A stretch of DNA of 37,617 bases from the NCBI RefSeq assembly GCF_016650035.1, contig NZ_JAENWM010000035.1:1-37617 (forward strand), read 5' to 3'. Below the pieces are notes generated by a model. That model worked only from the letters and a program-made list of their open reading frames with translations, did not search any database and was not told the origin of the DNA. Source of the DNA: Clostridium sp. GTDB taxonomy: Bacteria; Bacillota; Clostridia; Clostridiales; Clostridiaceae. The translations under genes and the position numbers were made by a program. Shown in pieces: positions 8,608-16,631 of this stretch. Numbering within the stretch: the first letter of the stretch is position 1; every line of letters starts with the position of its first letter.

Positions 8608-9273
8608 ATGGCTATAGTGTTTTTTATCGGTGGAATAATATGTGGTTTCCTTCTTAATATAGTTATAGAAAAAATTTCTTGTATAGTCGTAAGAAAAAAA
8701 AATATGGAAAAATATATAGGTGTTACGTATTATAAAAAGTCTCAAAACCACATCAAGGTTAGGATTAAAAATATTCTAGTTATTTTAATCAGTGCCATAT
8801 TATTTTTAATATCATTTTTACAAATAGGGTTAAACGTGATTCTTGTTAAGGCATTAGTGCTAAATTCTATACTTATTGTTGTTTCATTTATTGATATTGA
8901 GCATGAAATCATTCCTGATAAAATAATTATTTTCACATTAGTAGTGGGCGTTATATTTTCATCTATTGATGATATATCTTTTGTAAATGCAGTAGGTGGA
9001 ATGGTGTTTGGAGGTGGGTTAATGCTAATCTTAGCACTTGTACCTGGCGTTTTAGGTGGTGGAGATATTAAACTTATGTTTGCACTTGAAATATTTTTGG
9101 GATTCAAAGGAACTTTATTTGCATTACTTTTAGCATTTATATTGGCCTCTGTCATAAGTATATTGTTACTTCTTTTAAATATAAAAAAGCGAAAAGATTA
9201 TATACCTTTTGGACCATTTCTATCACTAGGAAGTTTTATTGCCTTTAACTTTATAAGTATTATGAAATTTTAA
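8608..9273 (+). CDS. tadV: Prepilin peptidase (A24 family, TadV/CpaA-like)
   Basis: A 221-residue polytopic membrane protein that should cleave the leader peptides of Flp and the TadE-type pseudopilins at the inner face of the membrane. The two catalytic aspartates of A24 aspartyl proteases are visible: Asp96 in SFIDIEHEIIPD and Asp153 in the GxGD-type motif GGGDIKLM. The N-terminal part has no paired CxxC zinc motifs, so the N-methyltransferase domain of PilD-type enzymes is absent, as usual for Tad peptidases. The ATG follows GAAAGGATGG. It opens the Tad locus. Confidence 0.88.
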   Translation: MAIVFFIGGIICGFLLNIVIEKISCIVVRKKNMEKYIGVTYYKKSQNHIKVRIKNILVILISAILFLISFLQIGLNVILVKALVLNSILIVVSFIDIEHEIIPDKIIIFTLVVGVIFSSIDDISFVNAVGGMVFGGGLMLILALVPGVLGGGDIKLMFALEIFLGFKGTLFALLLAFILASVISILLLLLNIKKRKDYIPFGPFLSLGSFIAFNFISIMKF

Positions 9274-9414
9274 GTATAATTAAATTAAATTATATAATTC
9301 GTGATTTAAAGTGAAAATGTCTATTAGGTAATTCTAATATTAGACGATATACCTATTGTAGGCTGTTTAATTTCTATTTACTATGAAAAATCAATAGAAG
9401 TAGGTGTTATACTA

Positions 9415-10596
9415 ATGAATAATTCAAACATAGATATTGGTCACATTAATGATATTATAAAAAAAATAATTAATCAAATTGGTAATAGTCGGGAACAAAT
9501 TCTTGAACTAGTTGATAATGCACGACTAGAGTATGAAAATTTAAAAACTGAACTAGTTGTAATTAGAAGAGATATAGACAAAGTTATTAACGAAGTTGAC
9601 GCACTTGAGGTTCAGGATAAGCTTATGCGTAAAAAGCTAGTGCAGGTTTCAAAAAAATTTAACTCATTTAACGAAGATGAAATTAAATCTGTATATGAAA
9701 AAGCATCAGAAATCAGAGTAAGGTTTATTATGAAACAAAACGAAGAAAAGCAGTTTAGAGTAAGAAGAGATACATTAGAAATAGCATTAAAAAAATCTAT
9801 AAAGAACATAGATAATTCAGAAAAAGTAGTTAACCAAATAAGTATCGCTATGGGATATTTAGAAGGGGATATTCTTTCAGTTTTAGAAGGTGCTGACAAA
9901 AATTCCGAGATGTTTATAGGAATTAAAATATTAGAAGCACAAGAAAATGAGCGAAAACGAATATCAAGGGATATTCATGATGGACCTGCACAACATATTG
10001 CTAATATTATTATGAAAACAGATATTTGTTCTATGATTATCCAAAAGGATTTAAATGCAGGATTAAACGAATTGGTAGATTTAAAAGAAAGTGTAAAAGT
10101 AGCCTTAAAAGAAGTTAGAAGTATTATTTTTGATTTAAGACCTATGTCCCTAGATGATTTAGGCTTAAATAAAACCATTGAACAAACTGTAAAGACTATC
10201 TCAGAAGACTTTAATATGGATATTGTATTAAAATTAAAACCAATGCAGACAGAGGTAGAATCAATTATTCAACTAGCAGTATTTCGTATTATTCAAGAGG
10301 TTTTCAATAATATAAAAAAGCATTCAAAGGCAAAACATGTAGATGTTAAATTAGATTACGGTACAAAATATTTAAGACTACTTATATCAGATGATGGTAT
10401 TGGCTTTGATGTGGAAGAAACTTTAAAAATGGTGAAAACAAAAGGAAATTCTTATGGGCTTATTGGCATATTGGATAGAGTAAAACAATTACAAGGTGAA
10501 ATTCATATAGAATCTTCAAGTGGAGCGGGTTCGGTTTATAATGTTGTGCTTCCTGTTAATCGAGAGGTGATTAGAGATGAAAAAAGAGGAAATTAA
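9415..10596 (+). CDS. Cytoplasmic DegS-like sensor histidine kinase
   Basis: A 393-residue protein with no membrane segment. The N-terminal half (about 10-160) is a long coiled coil resembling the DegS sensor domain. The HisKA_3 dimerisation box ENERKRISRDIHDGPAQH carries the phospho-accepting His188. FDLRPMSLDDLGL follows, then an HATPase domain with NNIKKHSKAKH, DDGIGFD and GLIGILDRV. The class phosphorylates LuxR-type response regulators, and its partner starts inside the end of this gene (20-base overlap). Its position between the prepilin peptidase and the pilin argues that it controls pilus expression. The signal is unknown, and a cytoplasmic cue is implied by the lack of membrane helices. 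Confidence 0.88.
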   Translation: MNNSNIDIGHINDIIKKIINQIGNSREQILELVDNARLEYENLKTELVVIRRDIDKVINEVDALEVQDKLMRKKLVQVSKKFNSFNEDEIKSVYEKASEIRVRFIMKQNEEKQFRVRRDTLEIALKKSIKNIDNSEKVVNQISIAMGYLEGDILSVLEGADKNSEMFIGIKILEAQENERKRISRDIHDGPAQHIANIIMKTDICSMIIQKDLNAGLNELVDLKESVKVALKEVRSIIFDLRPMSLDDLGLNKTIEQTVKTISEDFNMDIVLKLKPMQTEVESIIQLAVFRIIQEVFNNIKKHSKAKHVDVKLDYGTKYLRLLISDDGIGFDVEETLKMVKTKGNSYGLIGILDRVKQLQGEIHIESSSGAGSVYNVVLPVNREVIRDEKRGN

Positions 10597-11245
10597 GGTA
10601 TTAATAGCAGATGATCACGACCTAATTAGACAAGGATTAAAGAGAATAATTGGTTTTGAGGAAAACATAATTATTCTGGGAGAGGCTGAAAATGGTCAGA
10701 AAGTGATAGATATGTTAAAGGTATGTGAACCTGATATCATATTATTGGATATGAAAATGCCTTTAATGGACGGGCTTGAAGTCCTTCAAAGAGCTAAGAA
10801 AGAACTACAAAATATAAAAATAATCATGCTCACAGTTGAAAATGAAAAATCTTTTATTATGGATGCTATTGATAAGGGGGCAGATGGGTATGTCCTTAAA
10901 GAATCGGCTGGTACAGAAATTGTAGAGGCCATCAAAACTGTGCACAAAGGGGACAAGTATATTGATAAATCACTAGTATCTCTTCTTTTCTCGCGGTTTA
11001 AAAATAAAGATAAAAAAGAGCAGCCTATTTTAGATTCCCTTACAAAAAGAGAAGTTGAAGTTTTATTATATATTTCTAAGGGACTCAGTAACAAAGATAT
11101 TGGAGAACGTCTTTTTTTATCAGAAAAGACAGTGAAGAACTATGCGACGATTTTGTTTAGAAAAATAAAAGCACATGATCGTGTAAAAGCTACTATTTTT
11201 GCAATAGAAATGCACATCCAGCAGTATTATGATTCCAAGTATTAA
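10577..11245 (+). CDS. DegU/NarL-type response regulator
   Basis: A 222-residue two-domain regulator. The receiver domain has the acidic pair ADDHD, phospho-acceptor Asp58 in IILLDMKMP, Thr86 in MLTVEN and Lys108 in YVLKES. The C-terminal LuxR-type helix-turn-helix begins LTKREVEVLLYISKGLSN and includes LFLSEKTVKNYATILFRKI. The ATG follows GAGAGGTGATT and overlaps the kinase gene by 20 bases, a sign of coupled production. A terminator follows, then the pilin promoter with paired GACTTTTAG repeats, which are the obvious candidate binding sites for this protein. Confidence 0.9.
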   Translation: MKKEEIKVLIADDHDLIRQGLKRIIGFEENIIILGEAENGQKVIDMLKVCEPDIILLDMKMPLMDGLEVLQRAKKELQNIKIIMLTVENEKSFIMDAIDKGADGYVLKESAGTEIVEAIKTVHKGDKYIDKSLVSLLFSRFKNKDKKEQPILDSLTKREVEVLLYISKGLSNKDIGERLFLSEKTVKNYATILFRKIKAHDRVKATIFAIEMHIQQYYDSKY

Positions 11246-11270
11246 GGGCAATTTATTAACAATTTAAGAG

Positions 11271-11314
11271 GGATCTTGTCTCTATATTCATTAGGGACTA
11301 AGGTCCTATTTTTT
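11271..11314 (+). terminator. Terminator after the two-component genes
   Basis: GGATCTTGTCTCTA pairs with TAGGGACTAAGGTCC through 14 base pairs with one bulged base and two wobbles, around the loop TATTCAT. TATTTTTT follows. It separates the regulatory genes from the pilin transcript. Confidence 0.85.
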
Positions 11315-11317
11315 ATA

Positions 11318-11381
11318 GACTTTTAGCTCTATAGATAGTGACTTTTAGTATCTTATATGCGTTTATATTTAGGAATATAAT
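11318..11381 (+). promoter_or_regulatory. Pilin (flp) promoter with two direct repeats, likely activator sites
   Basis: GACTTTTAG occurs at 11318-11326 and again at 11340-11348, exactly 22 bp apart, which is two turns of the helix. Five bases downstream comes a poor -35 (TTATAT, 11353-11358), then 17 bases and a perfect -10 TATAAT (11376-11381). Sites on one face of the DNA just upstream of a weak -35 are typical of activator-dependent promoters. The adjacent DegU-like regulator is the natural candidate activator. Confidence 0.65.
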
Positions 11382-11424
11382 AAGCTTAATAGAACAAATA
11401 AAACAAATTAGAGGAGGAATTATT

Positions 11425-11598
11425 ATGTTAAAGTATTTTATGAACCATGTGTCATTAAAGGTTAGAGAAGAAAAAGGACAAGGTATGGTAGAGTATGCAT
11501 TATTAGTAGGACTAATAGCTGTAGTTGTAATTGCTGTACTTGTAGTACTTGGACCGGCTATTGCAGCTAAATTCCAAGAAATTGTAGATAAACTATAG
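11425..11598 (+). CDS. flp: Flp-type major pilin
   Basis: A 57-residue prepilin. ATG 11425 follows GAGGAGG; the longer open frame upstream covers the promoter and is not coding. The leader is short and charged and ends REEKG. Cleavage after that Gly would leave QGMVEYALLVGL, with Glu at +5 and Tyr at +6, the Flp signature. A hydrophobic helix (IAVVVIAVLVVLGP) and a short tail AAKFQEIVDKL follow. It should form the pilus shaft after processing by the peptidase at 8608. It is the only Flp gene in the window. Confidence 0.93.
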   Translation: MLKYFMNHVSLKVREEKGQGMVEYALLVGLIAVVVIAVLVVLGPAIAAKFQEIVDKL

Positions 11599-11619
11599 TA
11601 ATGAATTATTCTTCCAGTG

Positions 11620-11729
11620 GAGAGTTGAACATTAAGAGTAAAAGTTGATTTTATGTTAGCTAATAAAAAGTACAATTATTACTTTTTAGCTAATTAGGGG
11701 AATTTCCTTCATCTTATCTTTCAACTCTC
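11620..11729 (+). other. Large nested hairpin between flp and tadE
   Basis: Outer arms GAGAGTTGAA (11620-11629) and TTCAACTCTC (11720-11729) are perfect complements. Inside them, TTAGCT-AAAAAGTA (11656-11672) pairs with TACTTTTTAGCTAA (11680-11693), with a 3-base bulge. No T-run follows the inner stem, so it does not look like a normal terminator. It could stabilise the pilin mRNA or mark a processing site that keeps pilin more abundant than the assembly proteins. Confidence 0.55.
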
Positions 11730-11751
11730 TACTATAATAGAGGTGATTAGT

Positions 11752-12141
11752 GTGAAAAGTTTAAAAAATGAAAAAGGACAATCACTTGTAGAGTTTTCTA
11801 TTTTACTCCCTATTTTATTGTTGGTACTTATGGGGATTTTGGAATTTGGCTTAATGCTAAATTCATATCTAACCATTAATAATTCAGCTAGGGAAGGTGC
11901 TAGACTTGGGATAGTAGCTGGTTCTGATTCAGAGATTAGTGAACTAATAACTAACATTTCTCCCACTTTAGACACTGAGAATCTAATAATAAACATAACA
12001 CCATCTGATGGAAGTAGAAAATCTGGTGAAACCCTTACGGTAGAAGTTGTATATGACTACCAGGTAACTATTCCTATTATAAGTAATATCTTGAATGATG
12101 TGGTGGTTTTAAAAGCGCAAACATCAATGAGAATAGAATGA
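11752..12141 (+). CDS. tadE: TadE-family pseudopilin
   Basis: A 129-residue protein. I chose GTG 11752, six bases after AGAGGTG; the GTG at 11743 is inside that binding site. The leader KNEKG is followed by QSLVEFSILLPILLLVLMGILEF, where Glu falls at +5, matching the prepilin peptidase site used by Flp. The tail is an extracellular domain that includes NNSAREGARLGIV, the typical TadE motif after the helix. TadE pseudopilins are needed for Flp pilus assembly. Next in line is the TadG-like gene. Confidence 0.88.
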   Translation: MKSLKNEKGQSLVEFSILLPILLLVLMGILEFGLMLNSYLTINNSAREGARLGIVAGSDSEISELITNISPTLDTENLIINITPSDGSRKSGETLTVEVVYDYQVTIPIISNILNDVVVLKAQTSMRIE

Positions 12142-12175
12142 GAGGAGAGTTTTAAGCTCTTTAGGAGATGATATA

Positions 12176-13069
12176 ATGCGTAAATTGGATAACAAAGGGA
12201 ATGTAGCTATTATATTATGTTTAGTTTTCACAGCACTATTGGGGTTTACAGCTTATGTTGTGGATATTGGTTTAATTTATGTAGAAAAAGTAAAATTATC
12301 TAATGCTATTGATTCTGCAGTATTAGCCGCTAGCTTAGAGTTACCTGCAGATCCCATTAAAGCAAAAGATGTCGCTACAGAATATATAGAAAAGAATAAT
12401 GTTGATCCAAGCAAAGTTTCAATTACTATAAGTGCTGATAATAAAAGCATAGAAATGGTTGGAATAAAAACTGTGGATCATTTTTTTGCACCAGTATTTG
12501 GGATAGATAGCAGTGATGTAAATGCAATTACGAAAGCAATTATAGCACCTGTCAAATCAGTAAAAGGTGGTGTTCGACCCTTTGCGGTTGAAATATTTGA
12601 CTTTTCTTATGGTGACGTTGTAACCCTTAAAGAAGGCGGTGGAGATGGATATCATGGTAATTATGGTGCAGTGGCACTAGGAGGAACAGGTACAAATGTA
12701 TTTAGAACAAATGCACTTTATGGTTATAGCGGCATTATAACTGTGGGTGATAGGATTGATACAGAGCCAGGTAACATGGCTGGTGCCACCAATGAAATTA
12801 AAAATTATATTAATTCCGAATCAAGTAGTTTTAATGATTTTAAAAGAAATTCTATTCGATTATGGACGATGCCTTTAGTAGATACTTTAATGGTAGATGG
12901 AAGAGAAGATATATTAGTTGTAGGTTTTGGAGAGTTTTATGTAGAAAACATTCAAAAGAACTCAGGAAAAACTGAAATTGAGGGTCGCTTTATTAGATAT
13001 GTAACAACTGGAGAAATTGATATTACACTAAGTGATACTGGAGCCTATGGCTCAAAACTTATTAAATAG
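12176..13069 (+). CDS. TadG-like pilus assembly protein (Tad_N domain)
   Basis: A 297-residue protein starting at an ATG after AGGAGATGA. It opens with MRKLDNKGNVAIILCLVF, a prepilin-like hydrophobic segment typical of Tad_N (TadG) proteins. DIGLIYVEKVKLSNAIDSAVLAAS follows, the common motif in which a membrane-proximal helix introduces the extracellular part. The +5 Glu of true prepilins is absent, so cleavage by the A24 peptidase is uncertain. No von Willebrand domain is evident, making it shorter than many TadG proteins. It lies between tadE and cpaB in a tight operon. Confidence 0.8.
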   Translation: MRKLDNKGNVAIILCLVFTALLGFTAYVVDIGLIYVEKVKLSNAIDSAVLAASLELPADPIKAKDVATEYIEKNNVDPSKVSITISADNKSIEMVGIKTVDHFFAPVFGIDSSDVNAITKAIIAPVKSVKGGVRPFAVEIFDFSYGDVVTLKEGGGDGYHGNYGAVALGGTGTNVFRTNALYGYSGIITVGDRIDTEPGNMAGATNEIKNYINSESSSFNDFKRNSIRLWTMPLVDTLMVDGREDILVVGFGEFYVENIQKNSGKTEIEGRFIRYVTTGEIDITLSDTGAYGSKLIK

Positions 13070-13102
13070 TACTAAAGAATTAGGAGTATGGGTGGTGTCT
13101 TT

Positions 13103-14080
13103 ATGAAAAACACAGGAAAAAGATTGATTTTAATATCTTTTATGTTGGCGGTGGTAAGCAGTATAGTTATCTTCATTTACTTAAAACCACTAAAAATGAC
13201 AGAAATAGCGGTTAATGAAAAAACTATTTTAGTTGCAACTGAAACTATAGCACCAAGAACTTTAATAAAAAAAAGTATGGTTAAAGAAATTAAATTGCCT
13301 GACAATGAAATATTTAAAAATTATATTTTGGATATGTCTAGTGTTGTGGGGAAATATACCAAGGAAAGTATAATAAAAGATGAAGGGTTCCATAAAGATA
13401 AATTGATAAATTCACTTGATAGTGAATTGAGTTTAAAAATAGAAGGTAATAATAGAGGTGTTTCCATAAATGTTAATGGAAGTACTGGCGTTTCAGATCT
13501 TATCAAACAAGGAGATTTTGTTGACGTAATTGTGTCCTTACCAGAGAAAAAAGATGGGGAAAAAATTGTTAGACCAGATATAACAAAAATACTACTTCAA
13601 AATATTCAAGTGTTAGCAATAGATAAAGTATTAAATAGAGAGAGTGAAAAAAGAGTAGAGATACCTGCTAATTACTTAGTAACGTTATCTGTGCCAATTT
13701 TTGATATAGAGAAGTTAGCCCTGGCGGAGGATATTGGTAAGTTAAAACTGGCGTTAAGACCCTTGAAACCAGATTATATTCATAAAACAGAAGGTGCATT
13801 ATGGCAAGAACTTATTTTGGATGATTTTAAAGAAATGAGAGATTTATTTCCTGAATATAAGACTAAAACATCAGAAGAAAGTAAGGTTAATTCAGGCGAT
13901 TATAACTATAAAAAATACGATTATTATGTGATAAAACAAGGTGACACTTTAAGAAAAATAAGCGAAGATTTCTATGGAGATGCAACAAAATATGCATTGT
14001 TAAAACAAATTAATGGAATATGGAATGAAAATTTAATTAAAACTGGAACAGGCATTAAAATCCCGGTACTAGAAGAATAG
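13103..14080 (+). CDS. cpaB: CpaB/RcpC-type pilus protein with C-terminal LysM domain
   Basis: A 325-residue protein. I chose ATG 13103 after GGGTGGTG; ATG 13088 is an alternative, but AGGAG sits only one base before it. An N-terminal membrane helix (about 8-28) is followed by a SAF domain (KTILVATETIAPRTLIKKSM) and the RcpC region (NNRGVSINV, GDFVDVIVSLP). The end is a clear LysM repeat (YYVIKQGDTLRKISEDFYGD, then IKTGTGIKIPV), which binds peptidoglycan in known families. In Gram-negative bacteria CpaB works with the outer-membrane secretin. Here there is no secretin, and the LysM may instead hold the machine in the thick wall. Confidence 0.85.
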   Translation: MKNTGKRLILISFMLAVVSSIVIFIYLKPLKMTEIAVNEKTILVATETIAPRTLIKKSMVKEIKLPDNEIFKNYILDMSSVVGKYTKESIIKDEGFHKDKLINSLDSELSLKIEGNNRGVSINVNGSTGVSDLIKQGDFVDVIVSLPEKKDGEKIVRPDITKILLQNIQVLAIDKVLNRESEKRVEIPANYLVTLSVPIFDIEKLALAEDIGKLKLALRPLKPDYIHKTEGALWQELILDDFKEMRDLFPEYKTKTSEESKVNSGDYNYKKYDYYVIKQGDTLRKISEDFYGDATKYALLKQINGIWNENLIKTGTGIKIPVLEE

Positions 14081-14090
14081 GGGTGAAATT

Positions 14091-15242
14091 ATGAGTAAAA
14101 TTAAAATAATAATTGCAGATGATATAGAAGAAACAAGAAATGTAATAAAGAAAATATTAACTTTAGAAAATGACTTTTTTGAAATTGTTGGAGAAGCAGG
14201 CAATGGAGAAGAAGTTTTAAAACTTATTCCTAAAGTAAAACCAGATATTGTACTCATGGACATCAATATGCCTGTGCTTAATGGGCTGGAAGCTACAGAA
14301 CAAATAACAAATCAATTTCCAGCAGTAACAGTAATTATTATGTCGGTGCAAGCTGAAAGTGAATATTTAAAAAAAGCTATGTTCCATGGAGCAAAAGAGT
14401 ATATTATTAAGCCTTTTAACTATGAAGGAGTAGTTAATACTATACTTACTACCTATGAAAAATATAAAAACAAGGCTATAAATGCAGCAAACTTTGAAGA
14501 GGGTCATAGTACTGCAAAAATCATAACGTATTTCAGTTCCAAAGGCGGAGTCGGAAAATCTATTTTAGCACTAAATAGTGCTGTAACTTTAAGTCGTGAG
14601 TATCATAAAAAAACTCTACTAATAGATTTAGATTTACAATTTGGAGATATATCAATGCTTGTCAATAAATATTCAGAAAAAACAATTCTTGATGTTATTG
14701 AGGATGGACAATTAGACTCTTATGAAAAAATTAAACCTTACTTACATGAATTTAATGAAAATCTTCACATCCTTTTTGCTCCTACCAAGCCTGAAGCAGC
14801 AGAGTATATTGGGAAAGATAGCATTGAAAAAATGATAAAAACCCTAAAAAAACAGTATGATGTGATTATCATTGATACAGGCATTAATTTTAATGATAGC
14901 ACCCTTTATATTTTAGATCTTTCTGAAATAGTATTATTTGTTGCTACCATGGAAATCGTTGCTCTTAAAAATACTAAATTAGGGCTAGGGGTTATGAAGT
15001 CTCTTGGATATGATAAAAACAAAGTTAAATTAATTATTAATAATTTTACAACTAAATACGGAATAAGCAAGGCAGAAGTTGAAGGAGTATTTATGGATGG
15101 CATTTTTGCTATGATTCCTGAGGAGCAAAGTACAGTTAGTACCTCAGTGAATAAAGGCAAGCCATTCTGTGATAGTCCTAAATATGATAAGTTAAAAATA
15201 GGAAAAGCTATTTCTATAATGTGTAAAGACTTAGCAATGTAG
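14091..15242 (+). CDS. cpaE: CpaE/TadZ-type protein: receiver domain fused to ParA/MinD ATPase
   Basis: A 383-residue cytoplasmic protein that should place the Tad machine in the cell. Residues 1-120 are a receiver domain with all active-site residues: Asp10-Asp11, phospho-acceptor Asp57 in VLMDINMP, Ser85 in IIMSVQ and Lys107 in YIIKPF. Residues from about 140 form a MinD/ParA ATPase with deviant Walker A KGGVGKS (151-157), LIDLDLQFGD and IIIDTG. Many Gram-negative TadZ receivers are degenerate, so an intact one suggests real phosphorylation. The ATG follows GGGGTGAAA, and cpaF begins 10 bases after the stop. Confidence 0.9.
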   Translation: MSKIKIIIADDIEETRNVIKKILTLENDFFEIVGEAGNGEEVLKLIPKVKPDIVLMDINMPVLNGLEATEQITNQFPAVTVIIMSVQAESEYLKKAMFHGAKEYIIKPFNYEGVVNTILTTYEKYKNKAINAANFEEGHSTAKIITYFSSKGGVGKSILALNSAVTLSREYHKKTLLIDLDLQFGDISMLVNKYSEKTILDVIEDGQLDSYEKIKPYLHEFNENLHILFAPTKPEAAEYIGKDSIEKMIKTLKKQYDVIIIDTGINFNDSTLYILDLSEIVLFVATMEIVALKNTKLGLGVMKSLGYDKNKVKLIINNFTTKYGISKAEVEGVFMDGIFAMIPEEQSTVSTSVNKGKPFCDSPKYDKLKIGKAISIMCKDLAM

Positions 15243-15252
15243 AGGTGATAGA

Positions 15253-16581
15253 ATGTCCCTTATAAAAAGATTAGAAAAGGTAAATGTAGATAAAAAGTGT
15301 AATAAATTCGAAGAGAAAGAAGTAGATCCTTATTTTGAGTTAAAGGTAAAAATTCAAAATAGAGTAATAGAAGAGCTTGATATAGATTTTAATGATATAT
15401 CAGATCAAAATGAAGAATTAAGGGAAGAAATAAATTTTATTGTTACAAAACATATTGAACAAGAATCCCTGAACATGACAACAAATCAAAAGAAAAAGAT
15501 AAAGGAAGAACTATTGGATGAAATTATAGGTTTTGGACCTATTACTGCTTTACTTGCTGATAAAAGTGTAACTGAAATTATGGTTAATGGTCCGGATCAT
15601 GTTTATATTGAACGAGATGGTAAACTGGTGCTTACAGATGCTAAATTTAAAAATAACAATCATGTGATGCATGTTATTAAAAAAATTGTAGCACCTATTG
15701 GAAGAAGAATAGATGAGAGCTCTCCTATGGTTGATGCAAGACTACCAAATGGGTCTAGAGTAAATGCTATAATTCCACCTTTAGCCATCGACGGGCCTTC
15801 AATTACTATAAGAAAATTTGCTGAGGACCCTTTTAAAGTAGAAGATTTAATAAATTTTGGAACCCTCAGCTCAAAAATGGCAGAACTCCTTAAATATTGT
15901 GTTGAAGGGCGTTTAAATATTGTTGTTTCAGGTGGAACTGGTAGTGGAAAAACTACCACTTTAAATGTACTTTCTTCTTTTATACCGGAATCTGAACGTA
16001 TTGTTACTATTGAAGATGCTGCGGAACTACAACTTTCTCAAATACATGTTGTGAGACTTGAAACAAGGCCATCTAACATTGAAGGTAAAGGAGAAGTAAG
16101 TATAAGAGATTTAGTTAAAAACAGTTTAAGAATGAGACCAGATCGAATAATAATAGGGGAAGTGCGTTCAGGAGAAACCTTAGATATGCTTCAAGCTATG
16201 AATACCGGTCATGATGGTTCATTAACAACAGGTCACGCAAACTCTCCAAGAGATATGCTATCAAGACTTGAAACTATGGTACTTATGTCTGGAATGAATC
16301 TACCTATTAAGGCTATTAGAGATCAAACGGCTTCAGCTATTGAACTAATTATCCAACAGTCAAGACTTATGGACGGTAGTAGAAGAATAACTCATATAAC
16401 AGAAGTTCAAGGTATGGAGGGTGAAGTTATAATCCTTCAAGATATTTTTAAATTTGAACAAAAGGGATTGGACAATAAAGGAAAAATCAAAGGTGAATAT
16501 GTATTTATGGGTGTCATGCCTAAATTCCTTGAAAAATTCAAGGAAAGAGGTATTAATATACCTGCTGGCATATTTTATTAG
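15253..16581 (+). CDS. cpaF: CpaF/TadA secretion ATPase
   Basis: The 442-residue hexameric ATPase that powers Flp pilus assembly at the cytoplasmic face. The N-terminal domain (about 1-200) includes the family motif VTEIMVNGPDHVYIE. Walker A is SGGTGSGKTT with Lys233. TIEDAAELQL is the Asp box, RMRPDRIIIGEVRSGE the Walker B region (about 293-308), and TGHDGSLTTGHANSP the His box. All catalytic motifs are intact. The start ATG follows GAGGTGATA, which overlaps the cpaE stop. TadB and TadC, its membrane partners, follow. Confidence 0.95.
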   Translation: MSLIKRLEKVNVDKKCNKFEEKEVDPYFELKVKIQNRVIEELDIDFNDISDQNEELREEINFIVTKHIEQESLNMTTNQKKKIKEELLDEIIGFGPITALLADKSVTEIMVNGPDHVYIERDGKLVLTDAKFKNNNHVMHVIKKIVAPIGRRIDESSPMVDARLPNGSRVNAIIPPLAIDGPSITIRKFAEDPFKVEDLINFGTLSSKMAELLKYCVEGRLNIVVSGGTGSGKTTTLNVLSSFIPESERIVTIEDAAELQLSQIHVVRLETRPSNIEGKGEVSIRDLVKNSLRMRPDRIIIGEVRSGETLDMLQAMNTGHDGSLTTGHANSPRDMLSRLETMVLMSGMNLPIKAIRDQTASAIELIIQQSRLMDGSRRITHITEVQGMEGEVIILQDIFKFEQKGLDNKGKIKGEYVFMGVMPKFLEKFKERGINIPAGIFY

Positions 16582-16631
16582 TACATTTAATTCCTTTCAT
16601 ATGATTAAAATAAAAAGTGGATGTGATGAAA

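Noticed and set aside
11313-11675. 120-codon frame on the minus strand across flp
   Set aside because: It is antisense to the clear pilin gene and its promoter, with no ribosome binding site and no recognisable protein.
11733-11738. TATAAT just before tadE as a separate promoter
   Set aside because: No -35 at 16-18 bases, and a start there would leave almost no leader and cut into the binding site.
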